NCBI RefSeq assembly: GCF_006546775.1
Contig: NZ_VICE01000084.1
Span: 1-64,000, forward strand
DNA: 64,000 nt
Source: Marilutibacter aestuarii
GTDB lineage: Bacteria; Pseudomonadota; Gammaproteobacteria; Xanthomonadales; Xanthomonadaceae
Direction: 5' to 3'
Shown piece after piece: positions 31,720 through 39,577 of this stretch. Below the pieces are notes generated by a model. It was not told where the DNA came from and did not search any database. It saw only the letters and a program-made list of their open reading frames with translations. Position 1 is the first letter of the stretch. Every line of letters begins with the position of its first letter. The position numbers and the translations under genes were made by a program.

Positions 31720-31747
31720 GGGAATAGGGAGTAGGGAATAGGGATAA
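31720..31747. repeat. heptamer array GGGAATA x4 (degenerate)
   Basis: Four consecutive 7-mers (GGGAATA, GGGAGTA, GGGAATA, GGGATAA) in the gap between the methyltransferase gene and hemJ. Confidence 0.75.
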
Positions 31748-31781
31748 GGTCAGGAGCCAAAGCCACTGCCCCGACACTGCG

Positions 31782-31802
31782 CCCCATTCCCCATTCCCCA
31801 TT
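31782..31802. repeat. heptamer array CCCCATT x3
   Basis: Three perfect CCCCATT units. The same unit, also three times, occurs in front of ispF at 53013-53033. Confidence 0.85.
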
Positions 31803-31810
31803 CCCGAACC

Positions 31811-31862
31811 ACCAATCACCAATCACCAATCACCAATCACCAATCATCACCAATCACCAACC
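31811..31862. repeat. heptamer array ACCAATC x6 directly before hemJ
   Basis: Five perfect ACCAATC units (31811-31845), a three-base interruption, then one perfect (31849-31855) and one degenerate unit. The array ends six bases before the hemJ ATG and replaces any recognisable Shine-Dalgarno. Confidence 0.85.
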
Positions 31863-31867
31863 AGCCC

Positions 31868-32290
31868 ATGACCGCCTACCTCATCACCAAGACTGCCCAC
31901 CTCGTGTTCGTGATGGCCTGGATGGCGTCGGTGTTCTACCTGCCGCGGATCCTGGTCAACCTGGCCGAGGCAGGGGAATCGCCGGAGGTGCGTACGCGCC
32001 TGGTGCTCATGGGGCGGCGCCTGTACCGCTTCGGCCATGTGATGTTCGGCATCGCCGTGCTCTTTGGCCTGGCGCTGTGGCTGCATTTCGGCATGAGCGG
32101 TGGCTGGCTGCACGCCAAGCTGCTCCTGGTGGCCTTGATCCTGGCGCACTTCATCCTCGCCGGGCGCTGGCTCAAGGGCGTGGATTCGGGGCGCGCGCTG
32201 CCGTCCGCGAAGGCCCTGCGCTGGTTCAACGAACTGCCGGTGCTGCTGCTGGTGGCCGTGGTCTGGCTGGTGCTGGCCATGCCCTTCTGA
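31868..32290 (+). CDS. hemJ: protoporphyrinogen oxidase HemJ (CopD family)
   Basis: A 140-residue four-helix membrane protein of the HemJ/CopD type, oxidising protoporphyrinogen IX to protoporphyrin IX in the heme pathway. It has YLITKTAHLVFVMAWMASVF with the conserved His11 and YLPRI, then RLYRFGHVMFGIAVLFGL, HFGMSGGWLHAKLLLVAL and RWFNELPVLLLVAVVWLV. Length is exactly the family norm. ATG 31868 has no Shine-Dalgarno: the heptamer array ACCAATC occupies the leader, so translation initiation may be weak or variable. Confidence 0.87.
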   Translation: MTAYLITKTAHLVFVMAWMASVFYLPRILVNLAEAGESPEVRTRLVLMGRRLYRFGHVMFGIAVLFGLALWLHFGMSGGWLHAKLLLVALILAHFILAGRWLKGVDSGRALPSAKALRWFNELPVLLLVAVVWLVLAMPF

Positions 32291-32323
32291 CGCCCCTCGT
32301 CCCGTGGCGGGTGGAAGGCATGC

Positions 32324-34042
32324 TCAGCGGTCGCGGAAGGCCTCGAAATCGGGCAGGCGCACCGGCACGCCATTGGCGTTGCAGCCGTCGCGCTCGCACA
32401 GCGCCTCGCGCAGCCGCGGCGTGGCCTGCAGCATGACGTGGAAGATCGCGTTCTGCTCGACCGAGCCGCGCACCGCCTCGCTGCCGGGGCCGCGCGCCCA
32501 CAGTCCGACGTCGTCGCCGCCATGGGTTTCGTCCTTGGAGGGCACCAGCGCTTCCTGCATGTAGTCCGGGTCCTGGGTGTCGACGTGGGTCAGGTCGGGG
32601 CGGCCGCCGCGCGCCTGCTGGAAGTGGTCGGGCGAGTGCGGGTAATGCTTGGGGCCTTCGGGCTGCAGTTCGCTCGCGCCGATGTAACCGGGGCCGTTGG
32701 CGTAGCTGAGCGTCGTGTAGGGCAGTCCGGTCGCATCGGTGGCCAGGTGCGCATCGCCATTGTCCTCGGCCAGCGAGCCGACGACCTTGCCGAGGATCGG
32801 GTTGCCGCGTCGCGGGTAGCCGACGAAGGTCAGCGTGTGCGAGTGGTCGGCGGTGACCAGGACCAGGGTGTCCTCGGCCGAGGTCATGTCGCTGGCGACC
32901 TGCACCGCTTCGCTGAGCGCGATGGTGTCGGTCAACGCGCGGTAGGCATTGCCGAAATGGTTGGCATGGTCGATTCGGGCGCCTTCGACGAGCAGGACGT
33001 AGCCGGCGGGTGCGTCGCGCAGGCGCGAGATCGCCACCCGGGTCATCTCCGCCAGGCTCGGTTCGCCGCCTGCGTCACCGGGGCGATCGTGTTCGAACTG
33101 CATGTGGCTGGGCTGGAACAGGCCCAGCAGCGGTCCGTCGCTGGGCGCCGCCGCCAGCTGCCCGGCGTTCCAGACATAGGTGCCGTCGGGGTGGCGCGCC
33201 TGCCATTCGGCCACCAGGTCGCGGCCATCGCCGCGCTTGCCGTTCATGGCCGGGTACTCCGGGTCGGCCTGGTCGTCGCGCATGAACATCGCGCGGCCAC
33301 CGCCCATCAGCACGTCGGGCCCGTGCCCGAACGGGGTCTCCACCATCTGCCGTGCGATGTCCCGGCAGCCAGCCCGCAGCGCCGCGGCCGGCATCGCGGC
33401 GTCGTGCTCCCAGTCGCGGTCGGCGGAATGGCTGAAAGTGGCGCCGGGCGTGGCGTGGGTCAGGCGCGCGGTCGACACCACGCCGGTGGCCATGCCGCTG
33501 GCGGCGGCCAGTTCCCACAGGCTGAGCATCGGCGTGGCAAGCGCGCCGCCGCAGTCGCCGCGCATCGGCGCCTGGCCGATGCTCAGCACGCCGGCGCGGG
33601 TCTTCACGCCGGTCGCCATCGCGCTCATCGTGCCGGCCGAGTCCGGCGTCTGGCTGTCGGTGTTGTAGGTACGGCTGAGCGCGGTCGACGGGAAGCGCTC
33701 CCAGCTCAGGCGGTTCTCCTCCCCGGGGCCGCCCTTGCGCTGGCCGTCGAGGATGCGCGCCGCGGCGACGGTGTTGAGGCTCATGCCGTCGCCGACGAAC
33801 AGGATGACGTTGCGCGCGCGACCGCCCATCGCACCACGCGCGGCGGCCTGCGCCGCGCCATCGCGGAACCACCACGCGGGGGTTTCGCCTCCGGGCCGCG
33901 CGATAGCGGGGACGTCCACCTCGATGGCCGGATCCTGGCGGCGCGCGGTGTCGGCAGGGTGGCTGGCACAGGCCCCCAGCAGCAGGCTGGCGGGCAGGGC
34001 GAGGACGGCGAAGGTACGGAGCGTGGAGCGGCGTGGCGACAT
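32324..34042 (-). CDS. alkaline phosphatase lipoprotein (PhoA family)
   Basis: A 572-residue PhoA-family alkaline phosphatase, releasing phosphate from monoesters in the periplasm. The N-terminal MSPRRSTLRTFAVLALPASL and LLLGAC lipobox (Cys25) indicate a lipoprotein. Metal and catalytic motifs are ILFVGDGMS, the nucleophile in TPDSAGTMSAMATG, LVEGARIDHANH, LVTADHSHT and a late KDETHGGDDVGLWARGPGS. It is longer than E. coli PhoA (471) because of insertions typical of Xanthomonad/Lysobacter forms. No pho-box was identified upstream. Monocistronic. Confidence 0.92.
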   Translation of the reverse strand: MSPRRSTLRTFAVLALPASLLLGACASHPADTARRQDPAIEVDVPAIARPGGETPAWWFRDGAAQAAARGAMGGRARNVILFVGDGMSLNTVAAARILDGQRKGGPGEENRLSWERFPSTALSRTYNTDSQTPDSAGTMSAMATGVKTRAGVLSIGQAPMRGDCGGALATPMLSLWELAAASGMATGVVSTARLTHATPGATFSHSADRDWEHDAAMPAAALRAGCRDIARQMVETPFGHGPDVLMGGGRAMFMRDDQADPEYPAMNGKRGDGRDLVAEWQARHPDGTYVWNAGQLAAAPSDGPLLGLFQPSHMQFEHDRPGDAGGEPSLAEMTRVAISRLRDAPAGYVLLVEGARIDHANHFGNAYRALTDTIALSEAVQVASDMTSAEDTLVLVTADHSHTLTFVGYPRRGNPILGKVVGSLAEDNGDAHLATDATGLPYTTLSYANGPGYIGASELQPEGPKHYPHSPDHFQQARGGRPDLTHVDTQDPDYMQEALVPSKDETHGGDDVGLWARGPGSEAVRGSVEQNAIFHVMLQATPRLREALCERDGCNANGVPVRLPDFEAFRDR

Positions 34043-34403
34043 GCAGGGTCGGGCGAATCGGCGAAGCCGTCGATTATGCCGCGTGCAGATGTCAGCGATC
34101 TGGCACTGGCTGGCGTTTCAATCCGTTGAATCGCGTGCGTCGCCCGCGTGGAGGTGGCTGCGACGCGTCGGGAGGGTGGACGGGATGACGGGGATCGCGC
34201 AGCGTTCCGGCTGACCTGCCTGGCGGGCGGTGAGACCGTGCCCCAGCCCATCAGCCTGGCGTATCGCTTCGTGTTCGAGCAGCACGAAGGCCGGGGCACG
34301 GCGCGCATCGGCCCCTGACGGCGTTCAGCTTCGACTTGAAGCGGGCGCGCGAAAGGCGCATATCTGGTGGTCCACGCGACTGGATTTTCGAGAGGAGGGT
34401 GTC

Positions 34404-34667
34404 ATGGCCGGTGGATGGACCAGCGACACTTCGGTGCAGGACCAGATAGACGCGACCGTCGAGGACGCGATCAAGCGCGCGCGCAGCCGCATGGCGCAGG
34501 GCCCGGGCCTGAGCCACTGCGAGGACTGCGACGCGCCCATTCCCGAAGCGCGGCGCAAGGCCGTGCCGGGCGTCAGACTGTGCATCGCCTGCCAGGAAGC
34601 CGAGGACAACCAGCAGGCCGCGGCCGGGTTCAACCGCCGCGGCAGCAAGGACAGCCAGCTGCGCTGA
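34404..34667 (+). CDS. DksA/TraR-type C4 zinc-finger protein (YbiI-like)
   Basis: An 87-residue small zinc-finger protein matching YbiI in size. The four Cys are in CEDCDAPIPEARR and LCIACQE (CxxC-N17-CxxC), the DksA/TraR zinc finger. The N-terminal ~35 residues are helical and short, so it lacks the long coiled coil that DksA inserts into RNA polymerase. AGGAGG upstream supports ATG 34404; an open frame to 34230 is ignored. A role in transcription is inferred from the family only. Confidence 0.9.
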   Translation: MAGGWTSDTSVQDQIDATVEDAIKRARSRMAQGPGLSHCEDCDAPIPEARRKAVPGVRLCIACQEAEDNQQAAAGFNRRGSKDSQLR

Positions 34668-34677
34668 GTCGCGCGGC

Positions 34678-35166
34678 TCAGATGCGCGAATAGCGCCAGG
34701 ACTGCATGCGGCCGTCGCGGTAGGGCATGACCCCGTGGAAGGCGCGCGGGTCGTCGTCGAAGACCATCGGCAGGAAGTTGCGGTCGCCTTCCCACATCGG
34801 CAGGGCGTCGAGCCCGTCCAGTGCCACCCATTCCAGCGTGCCCTCGGGGTTGCGTTCGAAGGGCGTGCCGGTGAAGGCGGTGACCAGGAACACGAAGCCC
34901 AGCCAGTCCTCGCCATGCTTGCCGAAGCCCGGCCAGCTGATGGTGCCGCGCAGGCGCAGTTCGGTGCAGTCGATCCCGGCTTCTTCGAGGATCTCGCGGC
35001 GCATGCCCGCGACCACGTCCTCGTCGGGCTCGAGCTTGCCCCCCAGCCCGTTGTACTTGCCCAGCTGATGGTCTTCCGGCCGCGCGTTGCGGTGGACCAT
35101 CAGGACCTGCGTCTGGTCGGGCGAGAGGACGTAGCCGAGGGTGGCGACGATCGGCGTGTAGGGCAT
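34678..35166 (-). CDS. Nudix hydrolase (MutT/8-oxo-dGTP-type)
   Basis: A 162-residue Nudix pyrophosphatase with a complete Nudix box: GKLEPDEDVVAGMRREILEE followed by AGI, with all the catalytic Glu present. Other parts are VLMVHRNARPEDHQLGKYNG before the box and WVALDGLDALPMWEGDRNFL after it, resembling bacterial MutT/NUDT1-like 8-oxo-dGTP diphosphatases. Its ATG overlaps the stop of the upstream B3 metallo-beta-lactamase gene by ATGA, so translation is coupled. Confidence 0.9.
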   Translation of the reverse strand: MPYTPIVATLGYVLSPDQTQVLMVHRNARPEDHQLGKYNGLGGKLEPDEDVVAGMRREILEEAGIDCTELRLRGTISWPGFGKHGEDWLGFVFLVTAFTGTPFERNPEGTLEWVALDGLDALPMWEGDRNFLPMVFDDDPRAFHGVMPYRDGRMQSWRYSRI

Positions 35167-36074
35167 CAGTCGCCCGCCTTCGCGGCACGCTGCTCGGCGA
35201 TCCGCTGGTCCAGTGCGCGTTCGGCGGCGTCGGCGTAGTCGCGGCAGCCCGTCGGCGTCGGCAGGCGATTGCCGGCGTCAGCGGGCGTCCAGCCGCTGGC
35301 ATCGGGATGCGGGGTCACGAGCAGGTCGCAGGGCAGCGCGCGGATGGCCTGGAAGCCGCGGCGGTAGTCATCGACGATGCGCGGGTAGCGCGGATTGTCC
35401 AGCAGGCGGTAGCCGGGGGCACTGATGCTGTCGACGTAGGCGATCGCGGTGTCGCGCCCATCGCGGCGGTCGGACCAGGTCCAGCTCATCGAACCCGGCG
35501 TGTGCGCAGGGGTGGAATGCACGGTGAAGCGCATTCCGCCGAGCTCGATCGATTCGCCATCCATGACCAGGCGATCGGCGTGCGCGGGCGGGAAGACGAT
35601 GGCGTCGCCGAAGTGGATGTCGTCGCTGCCGCCCCGCGCGAGCAGCACCGCCGACTCCGCGTTGCTGACCAGCGTGGCGCCGGTGGCGCGCTGGATCGCG
35701 GCGATCGGGCCGGCATGGTCGCCATGGGCATGGCTGTGCAGGATGTACTTCAGGTCGCCCGGCGCCACCCCCAGCGTGGCCATGTGCTCGAGCAGCATGT
35801 CCGCGGCCTGCGGCATGCCGCCGTCGATCAGGACGGCGCCGGCATCGGTCTTGACCAGGAGCGCGCTCAGGCCCTGCGTGCCGATGTACCAGGTGTGCTC
35901 GGCGATCCGGAACGGCTCGATCGGCTGGCGCCAGGCCTCGCGCACCTCGTAGGCCTGCAGCTGCGGCAAGGGCGCCTCGGCGGCGAGCGTGGGCCACGCG
36001 GTAAGGGCCAGCAGGGCGGCCAGCACGGTGCGGCCACGGGAAAGGGCAGGGCCGGCGGAACGGGTCGAAGGCAT
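35166..36074 (-). CDS. subclass B3 metallo-beta-lactamase (L1-like)
   Basis: A ~302-residue periplasmic MBL-fold enzyme with Sec signal (through TLAAE, ~residue 32). All B3 zinc ligands are present: HAHGDH at 115-120 (His115, His117, Asp119, His120), His191 in STPAHTPGSMSW and His256 in LLVTPHPDASGW. YVDSISAPGYRL supplies the B3 Ser in place of the B1/B2 Cys ligand. These match L1 of Stenotrophomonas closely, so carbapenem hydrolysis is plausible, though many environmental B3 relatives have other roles. ATG 36074 or 36083. It overlaps the Nudix gene; no AmpR-like regulator is adjacent. Confidence 0.9.
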   Translation of the reverse strand: MPSTRSAGPALSRGRTVLAALLALTAWPTLAAEAPLPQLQAYEVREAWRQPIEPFRIAEHTWYIGTQGLSALLVKTDAGAVLIDGGMPQAADMLLEHMATLGVAPGDLKYILHSHAHGDHAGPIAAIQRATGATLVSNAESAVLLARGGSDDIHFGDAIVFPPAHADRLVMDGESIELGGMRFTVHSTPAHTPGSMSWTWSDRRDGRDTAIAYVDSISAPGYRLLDNPRYPRIVDDYRRGFQAIRALPCDLLVTPHPDASGWTPADAGNRLPTPTGCRDYADAAERALDQRIAEQRAAKAGD

Positions 36075-36217
36075 GCAGGGCATCGCGGGGCATCGTCTTC
36101 CGGAGGGGCGCCCAGTGTCGGCGATTCGTGGCGACGCGGCCAGCGCGGCGCCGTCCATACGCCGGGTGCACGCGCGCGCCGGCATACTCGGCGTTCGATC
36201 CCAAGGGGAACACGCCG

Positions 36218-36808
36218 ATGCCCGACACACCGCCCCGACTGCTCGCCTTCGCGGGCAGCCTGCGCGAGGCTTCCTTCAACCGTCGCCTCATCCCCGTGCT
36301 CGCAGAAGGCGCCGAAGCGGCCGGCGCGACGGTGACCCTGGTCGAGTTGCGTGATTTTCCCTTGCCGGTCTACGACGGCGACATCGAGGCCGCCGGCATG
36401 CCCGGCAACGTGCGGCGCCTGCAGGCGCTGCTCGGCGAGCACGACGGGCTGCTCGTGAGCACGCCCGAGTACAACGGGTCCATGCCGGCTCTGGTCAAGA
36501 ACACGCTCGACTGGATCTCGCGCCCGTTGGAGGACGGTCGATCGGGGACCACGCTGTTCGCCGGCAAGGTCGCCGGCATCGTCTCGGCCTCGCCCGGACC
36601 GCTCGGCGGCCTGCGGTCGCTGCTGGTCCTGCGCGACGCCCTGGCCAAGCTCGGCCTGCTCGTGGTGCCGCAGCAGGTCGCGGTGGGCCTGGCCGCCGAC
36701 CGCCTGCCGGCGCGCGGCGTGCTCGAAGACGCGCGCATGCGCGAATCGGTGCATGCGGTCGGCGCGGCGGTGGCGGCCTGGGCGCGCGGCGTGGGGAGGG
36801 CGGCATGA
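36218..36808 (+). CDS. NADPH-dependent FMN reductase
   Basis: A 196-residue flavodoxin-fold FMN reductase/quinone reductase of the ChrR/azoreductase type. The FMN phosphate loop is AFAGSLREASFNRRL, the second signature LLVSTPEYNGSMPALVKNTLDW is fully present, and SPGPLGGLRSLLVLRDAL follows. Such enzymes reduce quinones, azo compounds or metals. ATG 36218 is preceded by AAGGGGAA at suitable spacing. The stop overlaps the next gene's ATG (36805). Confidence 0.92.
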   Translation: MPDTPPRLLAFAGSLREASFNRRLIPVLAEGAEAAGATVTLVELRDFPLPVYDGDIEAAGMPGNVRRLQALLGEHDGLLVSTPEYNGSMPALVKNTLDWISRPLEDGRSGTTLFAGKVAGIVSASPGPLGGLRSLLVLRDALAKLGLLVVPQQVAVGLAADRLPARGVLEDARMRESVHAVGAAVAAWARGVGRAA

Positions 36809-37317
36809 TGGCGGGCGAACAGCGCGAACTGACCCTGCGGTTCCTCGCCGAACCCACCGACGTGAACTACGGCGGCAAGGTGCACGGCGGCGTGGTGATG
36901 AAGTGGATCGACCAGGCCGGTTACGCCGCCGCGGTCGGCTGGAGTGGCCGCTACAGCGTCACGGTGGCGGTGGGTGGCATCCGCTTCGTATCGCCGATCC
37001 GGATCAGCGACCTGGTCACCGTGCGCACCAAGCTCGTGCACACCGGCACGACCAGCATGCACTTCGCGGTCGACGTCATGGCGCGCGATCCCGGCGTCAA
37101 CCAGGACGAGTCCGGGCGCCCGCGCCTGTGCACGCACTGCGTGATCGTCTTCGTGGCCCTGGACGGGGTCGAGGGGCAGCCCACCCCGGTGCCCTCCTGG
37201 GTGCCGGCCAGCGACGACGACAAGCGGCTCGCCGAATACGCCCTGAAAGTGATGGAACTGAGCAAGGGCATCGAGCAGACCGTCGAGCGCTACCGCGGCG
37301 CCGCGCACGAGGATTGA
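36805..37317 (+). CDS. YciA-type acyl-CoA thioesterase (hotdog fold)
   Basis: A 170-residue hotdog-fold acyl-CoA thioesterase. The active-site region is DVNYGGKVHGGVVMKWIDQA with the catalytic Asp, and later SVTVAVGGIRFVSPIRISDL and HTGTTSMHFAVDVMA. It hydrolyses acyl-CoAs in the cytoplasm. It overlaps the FMN reductase gene by four bases (ATGA) and probably relies on translational coupling. A bidirectional terminator follows at 37436. Confidence 0.9.
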   Translation: MMAGEQRELTLRFLAEPTDVNYGGKVHGGVVMKWIDQAGYAAAVGWSGRYSVTVAVGGIRFVSPIRISDLVTVRTKLVHTGTTSMHFAVDVMARDPGVNQDESGRPRLCTHCVIVFVALDGVEGQPTPVPSWVPASDDDKRLAEYALKVMELSKGIEQTVERYRGAAHED

Positions 37318-37435
37318 TGTCGCCACGTGGGGGCGAGGGCTCCGCTGGCTTGCGCGACGCAGGTGCGCGCGCCGGCGCCATGGACGAAGCCGGCAACGCG
37401 CCTTGCACCCACCCGGGCAATACACCGCAAACAGG

Positions 37436-37457
37436 AAGGCCGCCCTGGGGCGGCCTT
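37436..37457. terminator. bidirectional terminator between thioesterase and NlpC/P60 genes
   Basis: AAGGCCGCC and GGCGGCCTT flank a four-base loop. T-richness is weak on the plus strand and better on the minus strand (CCTGTTTG). It serves the convergent gene pair. Confidence 0.75.
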
Positions 37458-37482
37458 CGTCCGGATGCGGCGACGGTGGGGC

Positions 37483-38172
37483 TCAGATGCCCTCGACCCG
37501 GCGCGCCTCCATGAACTTGTTGGCCCAGTAGCCGCTGTCCATGCGCGACACGCTGACCGTGCGTCCGGTGCGCGGGGCATGCACGAAACGGCCTTCGCCC
37601 AGGTAGATGCCGACATGGTCGACGCGGCCGCGACGGCCGAAGAAGACCAGGTCGCCGGCGCTCATCGAAGCGCGATCCTTCACCGCCTCGCCATTGCGGG
37701 CCATTTCGCGCGAGATGCGCGGCAGTTCGATGCCCAGCGCATTGTGGAAGACGTAGCCGACCAGGCCGCTGCAATCGAAGCCCTTTTCGGGGCTGGTGCC
37801 GCCCCAGCGATAGGGCGTGCCGAGCAGGGCGAGGGCTTTCTGCAGGACGGCGCCGATTCGTCCGTCCTTGTCTTCCACTTCGGCATCCGCGCTGCCCTGG
37901 GCGGTGCCCTGGCCCATCAGGCGGTTCAGGTCGGTGGCCAGCAGCAGGGCGCGGTCGGACATGCCCATCGCTTCGGGCAGCATGGGACGGGTGACCGCGG
38001 AGGGCATGTCGGCCGAATCGCCCGCCAGCGAGGGGCTGGGCAACTGCTGGGCAGTTGCGGGAACGGCGATGGCCGCGAGGGCGAGGCAAAGCAGGAGGCG
38101 ATTGAACGGCCGCGTGAGGCGGTGGGCGAGGTGGCCGGCACGGCGGCCAAGTCGGATTTCGTCAGTCTTCAC
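37483..38172 (-). CDS. secreted C40-family peptidase (NlpC/P60)
   Basis: A ~229-residue periplasmic NlpC/P60 endopeptidase that cleaves peptidoglycan stems. A Sec signal ends near ATA-QQ. The domain begins about 80 residues later with the catalytic FDCSGLVGYVF (Cys), then RVDHVGIYLGEGRFVHA with both His residues. I use GTG 38172 (VKTDEIRLGRRAG); GTG 38199 would add nine residues; neither has a strong Shine-Dalgarno. It is a paralogue of the next upstream gene (38300-38860) and has a Clp/CRP-like site 87-102 bases before the start. Confidence 0.88.
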   Translation of the reverse strand: MKTDEIRLGRRAGHLAHRLTRPFNRLLLCLALAAIAVPATAQQLPSPSLAGDSADMPSAVTRPMLPEAMGMSDRALLLATDLNRLMGQGTAQGSADAEVEDKDGRIGAVLQKALALLGTPYRWGGTSPEKGFDCSGLVGYVFHNALGIELPRISREMARNGEAVKDRASMSAGDLVFFGRRGRVDHVGIYLGEGRFVHAPRTGRTVSVSRMDSGYWANKFMEARRVEGI

Positions 38173-38258
38173 GCGGTTATCACAAGATTGCAGTGGCACG
38201 ATGATGCCTGCACACCGCCTTCATGAAGTTAAAAAAGACGTAACAAAAGCGCGAAATT

Positions 38259-38274
38259 TGTGAATCACATCACT
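38259..38274. promoter_or_regulatory. Clp/CRP-like binding site
   Basis: TGTGA-ATCACA-TCACT matches nine of ten consensus bases of TGTGA-N6-TCACA in an AT-rich island between two minus-strand NlpC/P60 genes. Xanthomonad Clp uses the CRP consensus. The site lies upstream of the gene starting at 38172. Confidence 0.55.
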
Positions 38275-38299
38275 TTTTCAGCGCCTCGACCCCTGTGAG

Positions 38300-38860
38300 T
38301 TATTTCAGGACGCGCTTGGCCCCGGTGTAGTGGTCGCGCCAGTAGGGACCGTCGAGGTGGTCCAGACGCACCGTGCCGCCCGTGCTGGGCGCGTGGACGA
38401 AGCGGCCTTCGCCGACATAGATGCCCACGTGGCTGACGCGACCCCGGCTGCCGAAGAACACCAGGTCGGCGGTGGCGAGCTGGCGGGGGCTGATCTTCGG
38501 GCCCTGGTACGCAGCGAGCTGGCTGGACGTGCGCGGGAGCTTCAGTGCCAGCATGTCGTCGTAGACGTAGTTGACCAGGCCACTGCAGTCGAAGCCGCCT
38601 TCAGGGGTGCTGCCGCCATAGCGATACGGCGTGCCGACCAGGCTGAGCGCCCGCATCAGCACGGCATTGGCGGCCGCCGGGTCTTCCGGGGCCACCACCG
38701 GCCAGGCGTCGCCGCCGGGTGCCGCCGGGCGCACCGTGTCGCCACCGCCGCAGCCGGCAAGCAGCAAAAGCACCACGACAGTCGCCGCCATGATCGCGGG
38801 GGGCCGCCGTCCGGCTGGCGCGAACCCGGGCTTGCCGGGATAATGCACGGTCTTGTTCAC
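38300..38860 (-). CDS. C40-family peptidase lipoprotein (NlpC/P60)
   Basis: A 186-residue NlpC/P60 lipoprotein. From GTG 38860 the N-terminus carries basic residues (GRRPP) before MAATVVVLLLLAGC, giving a lipobox with Cys37; ATG 38791 is an alternative but lacks the basic region. Catalytic features are GGFDCSGLVNYVYDDMLALK (Cys) and RVSHVGIYVGEGRFVHA (two His). Sequence and order resemble the downstream paralogue, so the pair is a tandem duplication that diverged into an anchored and a soluble form. Confidence 0.88.
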   Translation of the reverse strand: MNKTVHYPGKPGFAPAGRRPPAIMAATVVVLLLLAGCGGGDTVRPAAPGGDAWPVVAPEDPAAANAVLMRALSLVGTPYRYGGSTPEGGFDCSGLVNYVYDDMLALKLPRTSSQLAAYQGPKISPRQLATADLVFFGSRGRVSHVGIYVGEGRFVHAPSTGGTVRLDHLDGPYWRDHYTGAKRVLK

Positions 38861-38999
38861 GGCTCTAGCTTGGCGGGTACGCGCCGTCGCGACAAGTTCC
38901 ACCTTCCTTGGCCAGCCGGTGCCCCGCTTCCGGCCGGCCAGGTCCGTCCAAGCGCCGTCCGCGCGTCCTGCCCGCGGAGCGCCCCTGCCGAGTCCACCC

Positions 39000-39479
39000 A
39001 TGAAGATCGAGAAAGACCGCGTCGTCCGTTTCCACTACACCGTATCCGAGCAGGGCCAGGATGCCCTGGAAAGCTCCGAGGGCCGCGAGCCGCTCGCGAT
39101 CCTGTTCGGCCACAACAACGTCATCCCGGGTCTCGAGAAGGCGATGGAAGGCCATGAGGCCGGCGACAAGTTCGAGGTCGACGTGGCGTCGGCCGACGCC
39201 TACGGCGAAGTCCGCGAGGGCCTGACCCAGCGCGTCCCGAAGAAGTACTTCAAGGGCCAGAAGATCGCCGTCGGCGACCAGACCGTGCTGCAGACCAACT
39301 TCGGCCCGCGTGCGGTGAGCATCGTCAAGATCGGCATGAGCGTGGTCGACGTCGACCTCAACCACCCGATGGCCGGCAAGGACCTGCATTTCGCGATCGA
39401 GATCATCGACGTGCGCGAAGCCAAGCCCGAAGAGATCGAGCATGGTCACGTGCACGGCGAGGGCGGCGTCGAGCACTGA
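39000..39479 (+). CDS. slyD: FKBP-type peptidylprolyl isomerase SlyD
   Basis: A 159-residue SlyD-type FKBP, a cytoplasmic prolyl isomerase, chaperone and metal-binding protein. It starts MKIEKDRVVRFHYTV, has LAILFGHNNVIPGLEKAMEG, then the insert-in-flap region VPKKYFKGQKIAVGDQTVLQ, and a His-rich tail (EIEHGHVHGEGGVEH), which is shorter than in E. coli. The frame is open further upstream to 38853 but the family start is at 39000. A strong terminator follows. Confidence 0.93.
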   Translation: MKIEKDRVVRFHYTVSEQGQDALESSEGREPLAILFGHNNVIPGLEKAMEGHEAGDKFEVDVASADAYGEVREGLTQRVPKKYFKGQKIAVGDQTVLQTNFGPRAVSIVKIGMSVVDVDLNHPMAGKDLHFAIEIIDVREAKPEEIEHGHVHGEGGVEH

Positions 39480-39502
39480 GCCTCGCGCGTCCCACCGGAA
39501 CG

Positions 39503-39528
39503 ACGGCCCGCCCCGAGCGGGCCGTTTT
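39503..39528 (+). terminator. rho-independent terminator of slyD
   Basis: ACGGCCCGC / GCGGGCCGT stem of nine pairs with a five-base loop and TTTT. Confidence 0.85.
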
Positions 39529-39542
39529 CGTTCGCGGCCCCG

Positions 39543-39548
39543 TACACT
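39543..39548 (+). promoter_or_regulatory. putative -10 of the DUF418 gene
   Basis: TACACT, 30 bases before ATG 39578, directly after the slyD terminator. No clear -35. Confidence 0.3.
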
Positions 39549-39577
39549 GCGCATCGACACGGGCAGGCGGGGCAGGC

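Noticed and set aside
31638-31829. N-terminal extension of the methyltransferase
   Set aside because: The extension reads through heptamer repeats and lacks conserved residues. The conserved start is at 31637.
36218-37317. FMN reductase and thioesterase as one fused enzyme
   Set aside because: They are in different frames with an ATGA overlap, so they are two proteins.
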